Assembly (NCBI GenBank): GCA_038501195.1
Contig: JBBPUQ010000007.1
Coordinates: 1,775,501 to 1,839,500, forward strand
Length of the DNA: 64,000 nucleotides
Reading direction: 5' to 3'
Source of the DNA: Nemania diffusa
Taxonomy: Eukaryota; Ascomycota; Sordariomycetes; Xylariales; Xylariaceae
Shown here: one piece after another, positions 42,318 to 53,442 of the stretch
Layout: every line of letters starts with the position of its first letter
Position numbering within the stretch: the first letter of the stretch is position 1
Notes under the pieces: model-generated
What the model saw: the letters and a program-made list of their open reading frames with translations, nothing else
What the model was told of the DNA's origin: nothing
The model's database searches: none
Translations under genes and position numbers: made by a program

Positions 42318-43742
42318 TCAAGAGCTCTTTTTCTTCCCGTGTCTTACAACTGCAATCAACGGAGCAATCAAGAACAGCGATGCCCCACCAACCACAGCGC
42401 CCGCGAAACCCTGCGCAGGCCTGAAATCGACATGGCCAGGGCTCACGTTGACCAGGGCCCCCGCGATAGGTGCTCCAATGAGAACCCCGACAGCCCCAAA
42501 CATCCAGAGCATGCCCAAGCGTGTGCCGATGACATTCATGTTCGGCGACAGGACGGGATGCGAAATCGCGGCACTCGGCGCCGCGACGAGAACACCAGAG
42601 GTTAAACCGTAGAACACACAGAAAGTGACGAAGCCGCCGACATTATAAACAGCCATCCACGCGAACAGCACCACCACCGTCGAGAGCGTCGCCGCGAGGT
42701 ACACCTGCACGGAGCCGAGACGCGTAGCAGCCAACATGGGCAACGTTCGCCCGGTCAACGAGCCCAGACTCACCCACACGAGGGACTCGAAAGCGAAGTC
42801 GCGGCTCTGCCCGAGAGCAGCCGTCGCGTAGGTAGGGATGTAGAAGGGCGGGATATAGAAAGATACGTAGTTGAGGAGGAGCGCGATCGAGAACAGCAGG
42901 AAGGTTGGCTCGCGGAGCGCCTTGAGATCAAGGACAGCGCGCCGCTGCGCGGTCTGCGGGGGGCGGTAGGGCAGGAGGATGGCGAGCGCTAGGGCGCCGA
43001 CGACGAGGTTGATGAGGGCCATGGCACGCACGGCCCACGGGAACCCGATGGAGGGGACCAGCCCCCGCAGCGTGAAGGTGTAGATGATGCCGCCGACGCT
43101 GCCGCCCGAGTTGACGCACCCGATGGCCCAGGGTCGCGTTGAGTCGGGGAACAGCGTCGACACGAGGGCCAGCGACGGGACGTAGACGAGCCCGGAGCCC
43201 ACGCCGACCGCCACCGCCTGCGCGAGGAACACTTGGTAGTAGGTGGTGGCGAGCGAGAGCGTGGCCATGCCCAGCACGATCAGGAAGCACCCGAGCACGA
43301 GGAGGGGCCGCAGATAGCCGGCGTCGAACAGAGGGCCGGTGAAGGCGCCGAGGAAGATGACGAAAAAGACCTGCACGCTCCCGATCCAGGATATGGCGCT
43401 GGGCGATGTGCTTGACAACAAGGTCCGCACATAGAGCTCCTCAAAAGCACCAAAGGTCTGCGTAAGGCCCCTTTGGCACAAAGAGATTTACGTATTAGCT
43501 TGGATTGTGGGTGGACACGGTATAGATTGCACAGTAGCGACTTACCAGGCGTTGACGAAGATGAAAAATGAGGCCAGCACATACAACCAGGCTCGAGCAC
43601 CACCCTGGGGGCCGTCATCTCGCCGAGGTGGTTGGTCTTCATGTTCAGAGCTCTGTGTGCCGCTGTCTTCACCAGACAGCTCCACCACCTTTTCCGACTG
43701 CAGACTACTGTCTTTCATGTCTGCCTCGCTCATAGTGGCCAT
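42318..43742 (-). CDS. MFS transporter, monocarboxylate (MCT) type
   Basis: A 12-helix major facilitator transporter of the fungal monocarboxylate-permease-like group. Exons 43742-43546 and 43470-42318 give 449 aa. The first 50 residues are a charged cytoplasmic tail (DDGPQGGARAWLYVLASF), typical of this group. The splice gives VNAWGLTQTFGAFEELY; further marks are SWIGSVQVFF, GPLFDAGYLRPLL, AIGCVNSGGSVGGIIYTF and IGTRLGMLWMFGAVG. Such proteins in secondary-metabolite clusters are often exporters of acids or polyketides, but riboflavin and monocarboxylate uptake are also known in the group. It sits at the right edge of the polyketide cluster. The coding DNA is GC-rich compared with the AT-rich flanks. 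Confidence 0.92.
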
Positions 43743-45183
43743 TTTCTCTCTCCCCTCAGCCAGTCACTTAAGAGTTTAGATAGATAAGGGAGACAAGTAG
43801 CTATGAAATAGGTAGACAAGAATAGGTGACTGGAAGAATTTATACGGTATGGGTGCATTAAAAAGAAGATGCCAAGACCAAGATATTTACTAGGAGGCAC
43901 CTACATTGACACCGGGCGAGGTACAAAATAATGACCCGGATGCATCCTCCGGGTGGTGTTAGGTTATGAGTAAGTCCTGGAGTACCTAGTTACGCAGTAC
44001 CTTATGTAGGTGGGCAAGCAGCCGCGCCATGGGGTAACTGTCTCATTGAATCATACACTGACTCCCGGGAAGGAACCCAAGGTTTCTTCGGAAGGTTCCT
44101 TAGCGTTGTAATTGCCTTGTCATCGAATCACTTCCATGTTGCATGTACGTAGTTCGCTTCCCGGACTTTGAGACCGCACTCGGCGGTTGGAGTGTTTGTT
44201 GGTGGGTCTTATTACAACCTAAGATTTCTTTACTGTCGGTCTAGGTATACTTATGTGGTTGACTTTTTTTTGTTTGTTTTGTTTTTTTTTTTTTTTGTTC
44301 TTAGCCGCAGGTACTTCTACTCACATGTCTCATCTTAAACCAATGAAAATGCGTAGCTGTATTAGAAATAAAATGTAGGACCGCCTCTCTCTTGCGTTTG
44401 CCGCTATATTCACAACTTTAACCCGACTAATACAGTTCGGGTATGTTTTTTTCCCTCCTCTATTACGTAGTACCTAAATTATATTTTGCGGTCGGATACT
44501 TGAATATCTAAGTGTCTCGTATATATCCTTTGATAAGCCATTTGAATATACCTTATACTTATCGGATGTATATGAAGCAAACTTTACTACCTACTCTGTA
44601 GGTAGTTATAACTTATAACGATCTTAGACGAATAGAAAATTTGCTTATCGAGCATGGAATTGAGCCTTCATGAACTCGTACCTAGATTTTCTCAATGTTT
44701 TTCTATCCCAAGCCATTGCAGAGATTAAAAGCAGGCCTTTCCAATATGTCATATGCATTGCTATGTCTAGGTACTGAAAAAGGCAGTCGTCGATACATCA
44801 TGCTGGGGTACGAGTCCTGCCGGGGAAAAGAGGTTAGCTCCAGGGCAGGGACGCCACCTGACGTACCTATGCCGGCGCCAAATTGAAAGAGTCGCTAGAA
44901 GCAAGAAAAATGAAAATAAATTTTATTTGTGTCTATACGTTTCGCGTGCAAACGCGACTTGCGAACTAGCCACTTATACTTTAAAAAGTTTTTACAAAGG
45001 CTAGTTTTTGGCTCAAGCTCTATTTTATCTACCCTTGTAGTAAAAAGCCCTAAGGATCATTAAAACCTTGTAGAATTATTGTATATATACTCTGTAGTTA
45101 ACCAGTCAATTCAATCTGCCGCTTGCTCTCTACGCTATGACTTCACCGACAATTTCCGATCTGGTATTGCCTACCTAGATACT
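43743..45183. other. Divergent intergenic region with long T-rich tract
   Basis: No gene found (best frame 63 codons, not conserved). The T-rich tract at about 44,264-44,299 and repeated TAGGTA-like fragments are the only structure seen. It separates the cluster from the nuclease-like gene. Confidence 0.6.
44264..44299. repeat. T-rich low-complexity tract
   Basis: About 36 bases almost entirely T with four G interruptions, ending in a run of 15 T. Confidence 0.85.
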
Positions 45184-46341
45184 ATGGCTACTTACCAACA
45201 GCTTCAACGCGACCCCGCCTCTCGGGTTCTTTTCAGCAACAGAATTACAACTATAGAAGGCCTACAAAGAACTCTCAAAGACCACGCCTTTATCGCATTA
45301 GATACAGAGCACGGGCCCATAGAAAGCGAAAGAAGTCGCGCACTTTACCAAGTTGGTCTCGCATATCTTCCTACCATGTCGCCGTTCCCCGGCCAGTCAC
45401 GCCTTGATGATTTTATCCATAAAAATCAAATCCAAAGCCTAACACTCAATATTAATCTGAGCAACCAAACGCGAGAAGACCTGATCCGCTATAGGGGCGC
45501 TATCCCCAACCGCCGCCGTTCTCGTTTTGGCCATGAGTGTCAAGTAAACCTTGATGACCTAGAGACCGCCGTTATTGGATTCATACAAGCTTGTGATAGC
45601 ACGAAGCTGGTGCTTATTGGATTTGAGATGGCAGCTGAGTGGACCTATCTATCCAGAAACTTCCCCAAGGCTATCCCTTACTTTTCGTTCTGGATAGATC
45701 TCCGTGATATTGCAAAAGATATAACCGCTGCAATAGGGGTTATACCTGGACGAGTATCCGTACTCAGAACTCTCGGATACAGTCCGAGAGATATCAACGG
45801 TTCTAATAAACATGGCTCTGCTGACAACGCTGTGAACGACGCTATATCAGTTTTAGCTATGGCAAATGCTTTTCTTGGCCCAGAAAATCAGGAAAAGCTA
45901 CGGGACGACCAAAAGTGTAATCAGATCGCTCGTCGCACCTTTAACGAGCACAATATTACTTTTGGTGCAACAATTCAGTCCCACGACGGGTTGCTTCCTA
46001 ATACCATTAATTCTAGTACGAAGCTTGCCCGCTACTTTTTCGACTTTATGCCTATATCTACAGGGGTAAAATCTGCAGAGATCGCTTTTATTACATTTCA
46101 AAATAAAAACCACTTAAAGCAATTTATCCAGGAAAATAATCAACGCTTACTACCAACAGGCGAGATACTTTCAGTTATTCCAATTATCAAAGAAAGCATC
46201 GGGGCTGAGGAGGCCGCTGAAAGGAAAGAGAAACGACGGCTAAGAGCAATTAAGAAGGCGGAGAGCTTTGAGTATGACATAGATCTCGATGAGGTTAACG
46301 CGGCAATATTGGAACCAGGAGCGAATATCCGAGACACGTAG
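45184..46341 (+). CDS. RNase H-fold DEDD-like protein (Gfd2/YDR514C type) with altered active site
   Basis: A single-exon protein of 385 aa. The first DEDD block is clear (IALDTEHGPIESE, D40 and E42), followed by YQVGLAYLP. The second block reads LVLIGFEMAAEWTYL, where relatives have Asp before the aromatic segment and this one has Glu. The last block SADNAVNDAISVLAMANAF keeps the final Asp, but the position of the usual His in HNAGNDA-like motifs is Asp. The C-terminal part (AFITFQNKNHLKQFIQ) looks like half of an RRM-like fold, then a basic Glu/Lys stretch. The frame opens upstream to 45079, but MATYQQLQRDPASR is the likely start. Members of this fungal family are numerous and of unknown role; reduced or lost nuclease activity is possible. 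Codon use is AT-rich compared with neighbours. Confidence 0.75.
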   Translation: MATYQQLQRDPASRVLFSNRITTIEGLQRTLKDHAFIALDTEHGPIESERSRALYQVGLAYLPTMSPFPGQSRLDDFIHKNQIQSLTLNINLSNQTREDLIRYRGAIPNRRRSRFGHECQVNLDDLETAVIGFIQACDSTKLVLIGFEMAAEWTYLSRNFPKAIPYFSFWIDLRDIAKDITAAIGVIPGRVSVLRTLGYSPRDINGSNKHGSADNAVNDAISVLAMANAFLGPENQEKLRDDQKCNQIARRTFNEHNITFGATIQSHDGLLPNTINSSTKLARYFFDFMPISTGVKSAEIAFITFQNKNHLKQFIQENNQRLLPTGEILSVIPIIKESIGAEEAAERKEKRRLRAIKKAESFEYDIDLDEVNAAILEPGANIRDT

Positions 46342-48205
46342 TGGGAATAGCCTCACATAACTCGCAAGAACTCTTTGAGAACCCTGGAAAAAAGACAACT
46401 GAAAGCGAATGTCGTGGAATGTAAAGAGACATAGGCTTGTCCCGCGTTCTCTAGATCCTGTGGTCGTATGTGACAAGACACAAATCAACCACTGATAATG
46501 AACTGCCTACAATGACACGAGGACCAGCTAAGTTCCTTAGACTTATGCTTGCCTGGTCCCTGTCACTGTTGGCTGTCGCTACCGCCAACGCCGAAGCCCC
46601 GAGAAGCCACACACAGCAGCGGCTCTTAGCTATCGGCGCTATAATTATTATAGCATTTGGCGTCGTTGGATGAGCTATTTCCCGCGAGAGATATGACAAA
46701 CAGCGAGTATGAATGTTCTCTACCCCGACTGAGTTTCAGACTCGTCACAAGTAATAATAGTACAGCCCCGAAGAGATTTAGTTCTGGTAGGCACGCTACC
46801 AACCTCTTCCCTTTCAGTGCTCAAGCAAAATCCGAGGAGAGAGCAAGCCTAGCAAGCTACCTGTTTCTGAGATGTCGCAGTTCTACTTATTAGAGTTGTT
46901 CAGACGTAAAATGTCTGACTCGAGTGGTGGGACGAAACAATGAGTTGAATCGACACAGGGAAAGTGAATCTAATATGGGAAGCCTGCGCCGCGCGGTGCG
47001 GAGTAGTACAAGAAAGACACGACAAGTCGCCGGATCTTAGGGCCGAAGAGGATTCCAGACCACCGAGTTAGTGCATTTGCTCTTGTGTGAATGTGACATA
47101 TCGTTTGACAAGCCCTCTAGCTGCGTAGGCTTATATTCAGCGATGCTGGCCTCCAAATCCACGAAGCCTGAGTGCACTGCTCATACTTGCGACTAGCGGA
47201 AGTCTAGTTAAGTAGTCGTAGCGTATTGATAAATGTTCACCTATGTGTCTACATATTGACATATTACTGGTATGGTATATGGGGAAGTTTGAGATATGTA
47301 CATTGAATATCACGCTATATAATACGTTGCTTCACAAAATTCAAAGTGCCCATCCCAGATAGGCTTCGGCTTTGCGATTTGTAAACCATCCCATTGCGTC
47401 CTTGTCTTTGACTTTAGTCCATCCAGGCCGGGATTAAATCGTGCGAGCTGCTATGAAGCCACACTTTAAGCGCTGCTTTCTCGCTAGATGCACCTGCCGG
47501 CTTGGTCTTTCTCTAGACCAATGCGTCGCTCATTATAGCAGTGGTAAGATATATGGTGAGCTTGATGTTGGACGTCATGGTGAATGTGTACTGTTTATGT
47601 GAGATGATGGTTGTTTTGTGAATAGTTAGTATAGAAGTTGAGGGAATTTCTAGACACTATGGCGGCTTGAGCAGTTTCTTATTCATTTAAGATCTTCGAT
47701 CAGATACTCCTTGATGAGTATGATTCCTTGATACTCAACAGGTTCTCAAAGGCCTCACAAATAACTGTATGAGCCCTTTGTTATAGGACGACAAAGTGAG
47801 ATGGATTTTCGTCTGCACGTGAGGGGCATTCATCAAAAGTGCTGGACAAAGAGTATGGATTGCTGCTGTAGATTGGCTACCTGCAGGCACCAGTACTTGA
47901 AATATTAAATTGTTCGCGTAATATTTTTTTAAGCAAGTTAAGTACCTAGGTAGTTACCTGTTGAAATAAATGAATGATCTTCTAGGAACCTGCTTGTTAT
48001 TTACAAGGGATATATGCAAGTATCGAGATTTATGTCCTTTAGGTACCTGGGTATACTATTCTGTAATATGTACATAAGGGAGATGCTATAAAGCGAGATG
48101 CACAAAAACAGTGTCTACTAACCAGACGCCGTAACTGCGGCAGGAAATTGAAGCTCAACAGCAACGAGTGGAAATCGTCTACCCACCTTACCGCCATCCG
48201 CAACC
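46342..48205. other. 1.9 kb intergenic region
   Basis: A frame at 46470-46673 (67 codons) encodes two hydrophobic stretches around TANAEAPRSHTQQRLLAIGA and could look like a tiny membrane protein, but it has no recognisable relative and poor context. Otherwise nothing is seen. Confidence 0.5.
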
Positions 48206-49417
48206 ATGCGCGGTATTGCTTCTCCTCTGGTCAGAAATGGCCGGCTGGGCCAACTCGGCACTAGAAGCAGCTACGTTTGCCGGCAATGTAGAGGACTTCA
48301 GATGCGCGCCGCGCCAACATCATCCGACTCGTCCTCAGCCCGAGATCCTTTTGCCGCGCCTGTCGATGCGTCGAGCGATGTTGCCGGTATGCACCCACAT
48401 CGCGCCTCCACGCTGCTCTACCGCTTCAGAGCTCTAATTTAGATGTAGACGCTCAGTTTCAAGTGCTGGGCACATCGGCCTCTCTGCTCTCGGTGACGCT
48501 GTCTGCCTCACAGAGGCTATATACCCGACGCGGCACTCTCGTAGCAGTGTCGGGGAAACCACAGAATGTGAGTACTAGATGGGTAATTCGTTCACGGCAG
48601 TCCTGTCGCCTCTTACTGACTCCTCACTCTGGGATGCTAGGCGAAGTCGACGCTCACAGTGCTCCCCCCATTGACACGAGCTGTCACCGGCGTGCCCTTT
48701 CTATATCAACGAATTACCTCAACCACACCCCTCACTGCCCTCATATCCACGAAATCTCGGCACACGACCTTCGCCGTGCTACGGCTAGATGGGACTACCG
48801 ACTGGGTGGTTTCACAAAGGAACGCCCTGCTTGCTTGGACTGGATATACCCTCGCTGTTACCCCTCGCCTTCAGCACCATCTTCCCGTCTACCGCTGGGG
48901 CTCCTCCGAGCTGACAGGCCGAGGTCTCGCCGCGCTCTCCGCTCCGGGCCAAATGCATCAGCTCATACTAGGCGACGGCGAAGAATTCGTCGCACACCCT
49001 TCCCACGTGGTAGCCTACACAATTAACAAACATCGGCCTCTACCTTTCCAATTCATAAACTCCTACCTCAGGTTTCAGGTCCCTTCGGTCGCAACATGGC
49101 TACAGACGAACAAATTCATGCAAAATATGCAACAGACTGAAACCTACAAATTCCTTGCCCGGATATTGTACAGCATCCGAACCACCGCCCGCCGCACGAT
49201 ATGGGGTGATAGGCTGTTCCTGCAGTTCCGCGGTCCCATGACAATCCTCATGTCTACTGGGGCTACGCGTGTCAGCGACGTCCTGACGGATGCTGAGGTT
49301 AATGAGATCGCAGATGCTCCGCCTGGCACAATTGCAGAGTGGACCACGAAATTGAAACCCACTGAAAAGTCTGAGGAAGTGAAGAGCTTAGAGGAATCAA
49401 AGGAATTAAAAAAATAG
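48206..49417 (+). CDS. AIM24: Aim24-type mitochondrial protein
   Basis: Aim24 is an inner-membrane mitochondrial protein needed for MICOS integrity and respiratory biogenesis in yeast. Exons 48206-48386, 48443-48567 and 48641-49417 give 360 aa. An Arg/Ser-rich N-terminus ([20 protein letters not shown]) looks like a mitochondrial targeting sequence. The body has the AIM24 (TRAP-like) beta fold: [68 protein letters not shown] and [19 protein letters not shown]. Both splice junctions complete conserved strands in frame. The last 20 residues are Lys/Glu-rich. A housekeeping gene, so not a cluster member. Confidence 0.94.
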
Positions 49418-50715
49418 TCAGCTTGTAAGGCCGCAACACGTCACGACCTTCGGCGGACTTGTACGACTAGTAAAGAGCAACTATAGACGTATAGACTCGG
49501 GAGAAACGCTCTAGGCGAGCTCCCTCTTGTAACGTTCAGAAGAATTATACCCCGCATTTCTTACTTTGCTCGTACATGCAATGCGAGTATGAAGTATCGA
49601 TAGTATCATGGTTAACGCTAGTTAATATGAATTTTGCGGCCGTAGGCTAAAAGTAAGAGGGGGGGTTCAAGCAAAAGTGATGACATGTACGGTGGTCAAT
49701 TGATCTCAACCTGTCTCATCACGCGAGACCCTAGTGGAGGGAAAGCTTTAAATAGGATCCCTATAGTATTAGTATTAGACTCCTTATGGGTGACTGCATA
49801 GATGCAGTTGCACGGCGCAGTGAAGCTCGTGCGATCTAAGGTAACCAACTAGCTATACAGGTCAGATCCGATACAACCTCGAGGCCCAGGACTATGGTTC
49901 ACCTGCTTTATCTCTTCAACGCCAAGATACCTAGCAACCTCATTGTCACGTTGCTTTTATCCGGCATAGCGCAGCAGTATAAGTCTAAGCCGAGCTTCCC
50001 TTGGTGAGCTCCGACTTGTGAATAGACAGCCGCATGGAATTCTAGATGGATACGCAGAAGTGGGATGTCGAGGTTGAGTTAGTGGTGGGGAAGATGTTTC
50101 TACATAGGTAGTAGTGCTTAGAAATATTATGAATATAAATACCTATCACGGATTACCCGATTCACCGATGCTCAAGCCGAGATCCTATCCTATATATATG
50201 TGACGTATGCAGCCAGGAATAGTAATCACCTTTGATGCACCTTTGACACATCCATACATTTACTTTGTTCAAGTTGGTTACGTACTACGGTCGCCCACAG
50301 GGCTCACTGTCTCATAATTCATTTTCGGTGGCTACACCTGCCGCGCACCTATAAAACCACTTTTTTGGCCATAACAACCTACCCACGTTCATGTAACTAA
50401 CAGGAAAAGATCTAAGTGGTTAAAACTACTTAGATAGTTATATTATTGGTTAAATCAGTTATATAGTACGCCTTGATATTATGTTATCTCTGTCACTTTT
50501 TCCACTTTTTATGTCCCGGAGGTGAAACGGCACCCAGAGGGATAGATACCTGTATATGCTCTGTATTGATAAGCCTATTGCAATGCACTCTTTGATTATT
50601 GCTTTTTGTCTGCGTTTTTGAAAGATCCCTAATTTTGTTCACAGGTTCAAAAGATTAAATTCCTCTTATTTTATCCTCTACCCATTCAGTTTTCGCTAGA
50701 CTTTGTTTTAACGCA
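49418..50715. other. Intergenic, no gene seen
   Basis: Only short frames are present. The segment near 50,400-50,470 is AT-rich with repeated TTAGATAGTTA/GGTTAAA pieces. The last 100 bp are T-rich, as in fungal leaders. Confidence 0.6.
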
Positions 50716-52276
50716 ATGGGGGACTCACGCATCCTTGATCTTTCAGCGCGGATCGCTGCCAACTCTGCCAAATTGAACGCGTATTTGCACGCCCATCAGC
50801 TTCCTAATCCATCTTTCAGTGTAGATGCCCCATGCGACAGTCTAGTCCCCAAGAGCGAGAAAGATGTTGAAGCAGCACGCGTGGCTATCATCGAGGATAC
50901 CATGGAACTTCGGTCTCTGGCCCTTGGACCGAGAGAGTACGTCATGAGTTTCTCCGTAAGTGTATATCTCTAATGCTCACGCATGCCGTACCCTAACGAT
51001 AAGCAGCACAATGATCTTCTCAGCTTACAAGCAATCACTCGCTTCAAGCTAGCACAATTGTTCCTAGTGGGCGCCGAAATCACATTTCCAGAGCTCGCCG
51101 AGCGTTGTAGACTCAGCGAGCCGACGGTTCGGCAGATCGTTCGACATGCCATAATGCTGAACGTCTTTTGCGAACCCCGTCCCGGAGTCGTGGCTCATAA
51201 TGCGGTCTCGAGGCTTCTGGCCGAGGACGATTCGACGTTTGGCTGGCTTGCTGCCAACACAAACGAACTCTGGAAGGCTGCAGCTCACCAATGCGATGCT
51301 TGGGAGAAGTATCCCCAGTCAGATGAGCCAAATCAATCTGTATGTCATCGATACACCCTGGCCACCGGCTCACCAATGTTTCGGAGCTAATTGTTGTCCT
51401 AAAAGGGCTTCTCCCTGGCCAATCAGACCGAGAAATCGATATACGAGGTTTTCGACGAGGACCCGGACCGAGCGAAGCGCTTCGGGGACGCGATGAGGTC
51501 TTTCACGCAGGGTACCGGGTTCGAGCTCCGTCATGTGACGGACAATATCCCGTGGGCCGACTTCCAAAACGGGACTGTCGTAGATGTTAGTCCATGCAAT
51601 CATTGGGAGCTTTCCTCCGACCACTTGCGTAGGCTAACTAACTGACGAACCAATTCACAAACAGGTCGGCGGCTCACAAGGGCATGTTGCCATGGCAGTC
51701 GCAAGGGCCTTCCCGTCCTTGTCATTCATAGTGCAAGACTTTGACGCTGTGGTCACCCCCGCGGAAAAATCCGTCCCCACCGACCTTGCAGACCGGGTAA
51801 AGTTCATGGCCTATGATTTTTTCACTGAGCAGCCGGTACGCGAGGCGGACGTATACTACTTCCGATGGATCTTCCACAACTGGTCCGATAAGTATTGCGT
51901 CAAAATACTCAAAAATCTGATACCCGCGCTTAAGCCGGGCGCCAAGATCATTATCAACGACGGCGTGCTTCCCATGCCAGGTATGCTGTCCAGGTGGCAG
52001 GAGAAGAAACTAAGGTAAGTCGCCTTCACCAATTTTTCTTGTGCACCCCCTCATGTCCCAGGCAATGATAGTATACCAAGTGGCGATACTGCTAACACGG
52101 CCTTGAAAACAAGGGCCATTGATCTCACAATGACCGAGATGCAAAATGCCAGAGAGCGCGAGTTGGGAGACTGGAAAACCCTGTTTAGAATGGCAGACCC
52201 GCGATTCGAGTTCCAGGACGCGAAGAAGCCAGAAGGGTCGACACTCTGGTTGATAACTGTAGAGTGGAAAGGTTAA
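50716..52276 (+). CDS. SAM-dependent O-methyltransferase (plant-type family 2 fold)
   Basis: Methyltransferase_2-type enzymes methylate phenolic hydroxyls of polyketides and other aromatics. Five exons (50716-50955, 51007-51339, 51406-51585, 51665-52014, 52114-52276) join to 421 aa. A winged-helix dimerisation region (about 75-190; ITFPELAERCRLSEPTVRQI) precedes the SAM fold (VVDVGGSQGHVAMAVARAFP and FIVQDFD). The catalytic base is the His in FRWIFHNWSDKYC, and the late motif is MTEMQNARERELGDW. All introns have sound GT-AG ends. This type commonly accompanies non-reducing polyketide synthases, so it may act on the product of the cluster 23 kb away, with the nuclease-like gene and AIM24 lying between. 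It runs in the same direction as the MFS gene that follows. Confidence 0.93.
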
Positions 52277-53442
52277 GTATGGATGACACAGGCACGTACC
52301 TTCCGGCAGTCACAATAACGTTCATAATAGACGTGATGAGGAAAACACATTATAAGAAGTCTGTGATGAATGTTAGTTGGTATAATATGAAGCTTTTTGA
52401 AGTTACGGCGGCCTGCTTTACAGGTTAAATCTTGGTGTGGCTAGTGCTATAGTTAGTGATATAACTAAAAAAATAAATGAAATGAGTAAATATATAGATA
52501 ATGTCACATCTAGGGTCTAAGCCTCCAAACCACTAGGACATGTCCTTCGTCGCAACATCAAAAGGGTACAAGATACCAAGATGTCGTATCTTGGTACTCG
52601 GCAGGCTTATATTAGTAGGTCGTGCACGCAGTCGTGACAATTATATTCCAATTGCCTACCTATTTATTACCAGTTTCATTAATGGGGTATTATGGTCCAT
52701 ACGCAAGCTTAGTAGGGCCGGTGCTGAGCAAACAGCTGGAAGAATGCAGCAAAAGTATTGGTTAGATATGGGGTAGTTATCAAACTATGCGGAGGACGCC
52801 GGAGATAATAGGTCGGCCGACGTTATTAACGCGAACAATCAATATCAACCCTCCCAACGCCAAGACTTCGGCATTCCGCGATTTCGCTTAATACCAGGCC
52901 TTGTCAGCTAACTACCCTAGAATATAACGAGGGCAATGGCTTGCTTTGAGAGCTTGTAACAATAAAATAGCCATAAACATGCCAGCTTCATAAGCTTAGT
53001 TAAGTCCTTACATCAACTTAGCCATAGTCAGCTCATTGATTGGATGTTGGGTATTGTGTAACAGATCAAGAAGCGAAGGGTCGCCGACATTGACATCGTA
53101 ACACCGAGTTCGGGTAGGAGTCATCACCGAACTTGTCTGCAGGGTATGCATCCTAAAAGGGTGTCATGATTATGGTATACCAACAGCACTTTTGTTTCTG
53201 CATGGCTTTCCTTTCTTGGACAAATTTCCTATTATGAACTTGAGCCGCGGTAATAACCTAAACAATTCTTTCACCTGCTCCTCACATCAACCTGTACCAA
53301 GTACGAACCAAAGTGTATACCCAAAGGCGCCTAATTGTTCTCCCACGGAAGACGAGCCCGTTTGCGATAAGAAAAACCGCAGACAGCAAACAACTGGAAT
53401 TAAAGAGGAAAAGAATAAGTAAAAATTAAAGCCTGTCGCAAC
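52277..53442. other. Intergenic, promoter region of the second MFS gene
   Basis: No supported gene. A 76-codon frame at 53192-53422, ending 20 bp before the MFS start, could be a leader ORF but is not conserved in any way I can see. Confidence 0.5.

Noticed and set aside
46470..46673. 67-codon frame with a signal-like hydrophobic start
   Set aside because: No relatives recognised, no promoter-like or leader context, and it lies in otherwise non-coding DNA.
53192..53422. 76-codon frame just upstream of the second MFS gene
   Set aside because: Not conserved in appearance; could be a leader ORF but nothing beyond position supports it.
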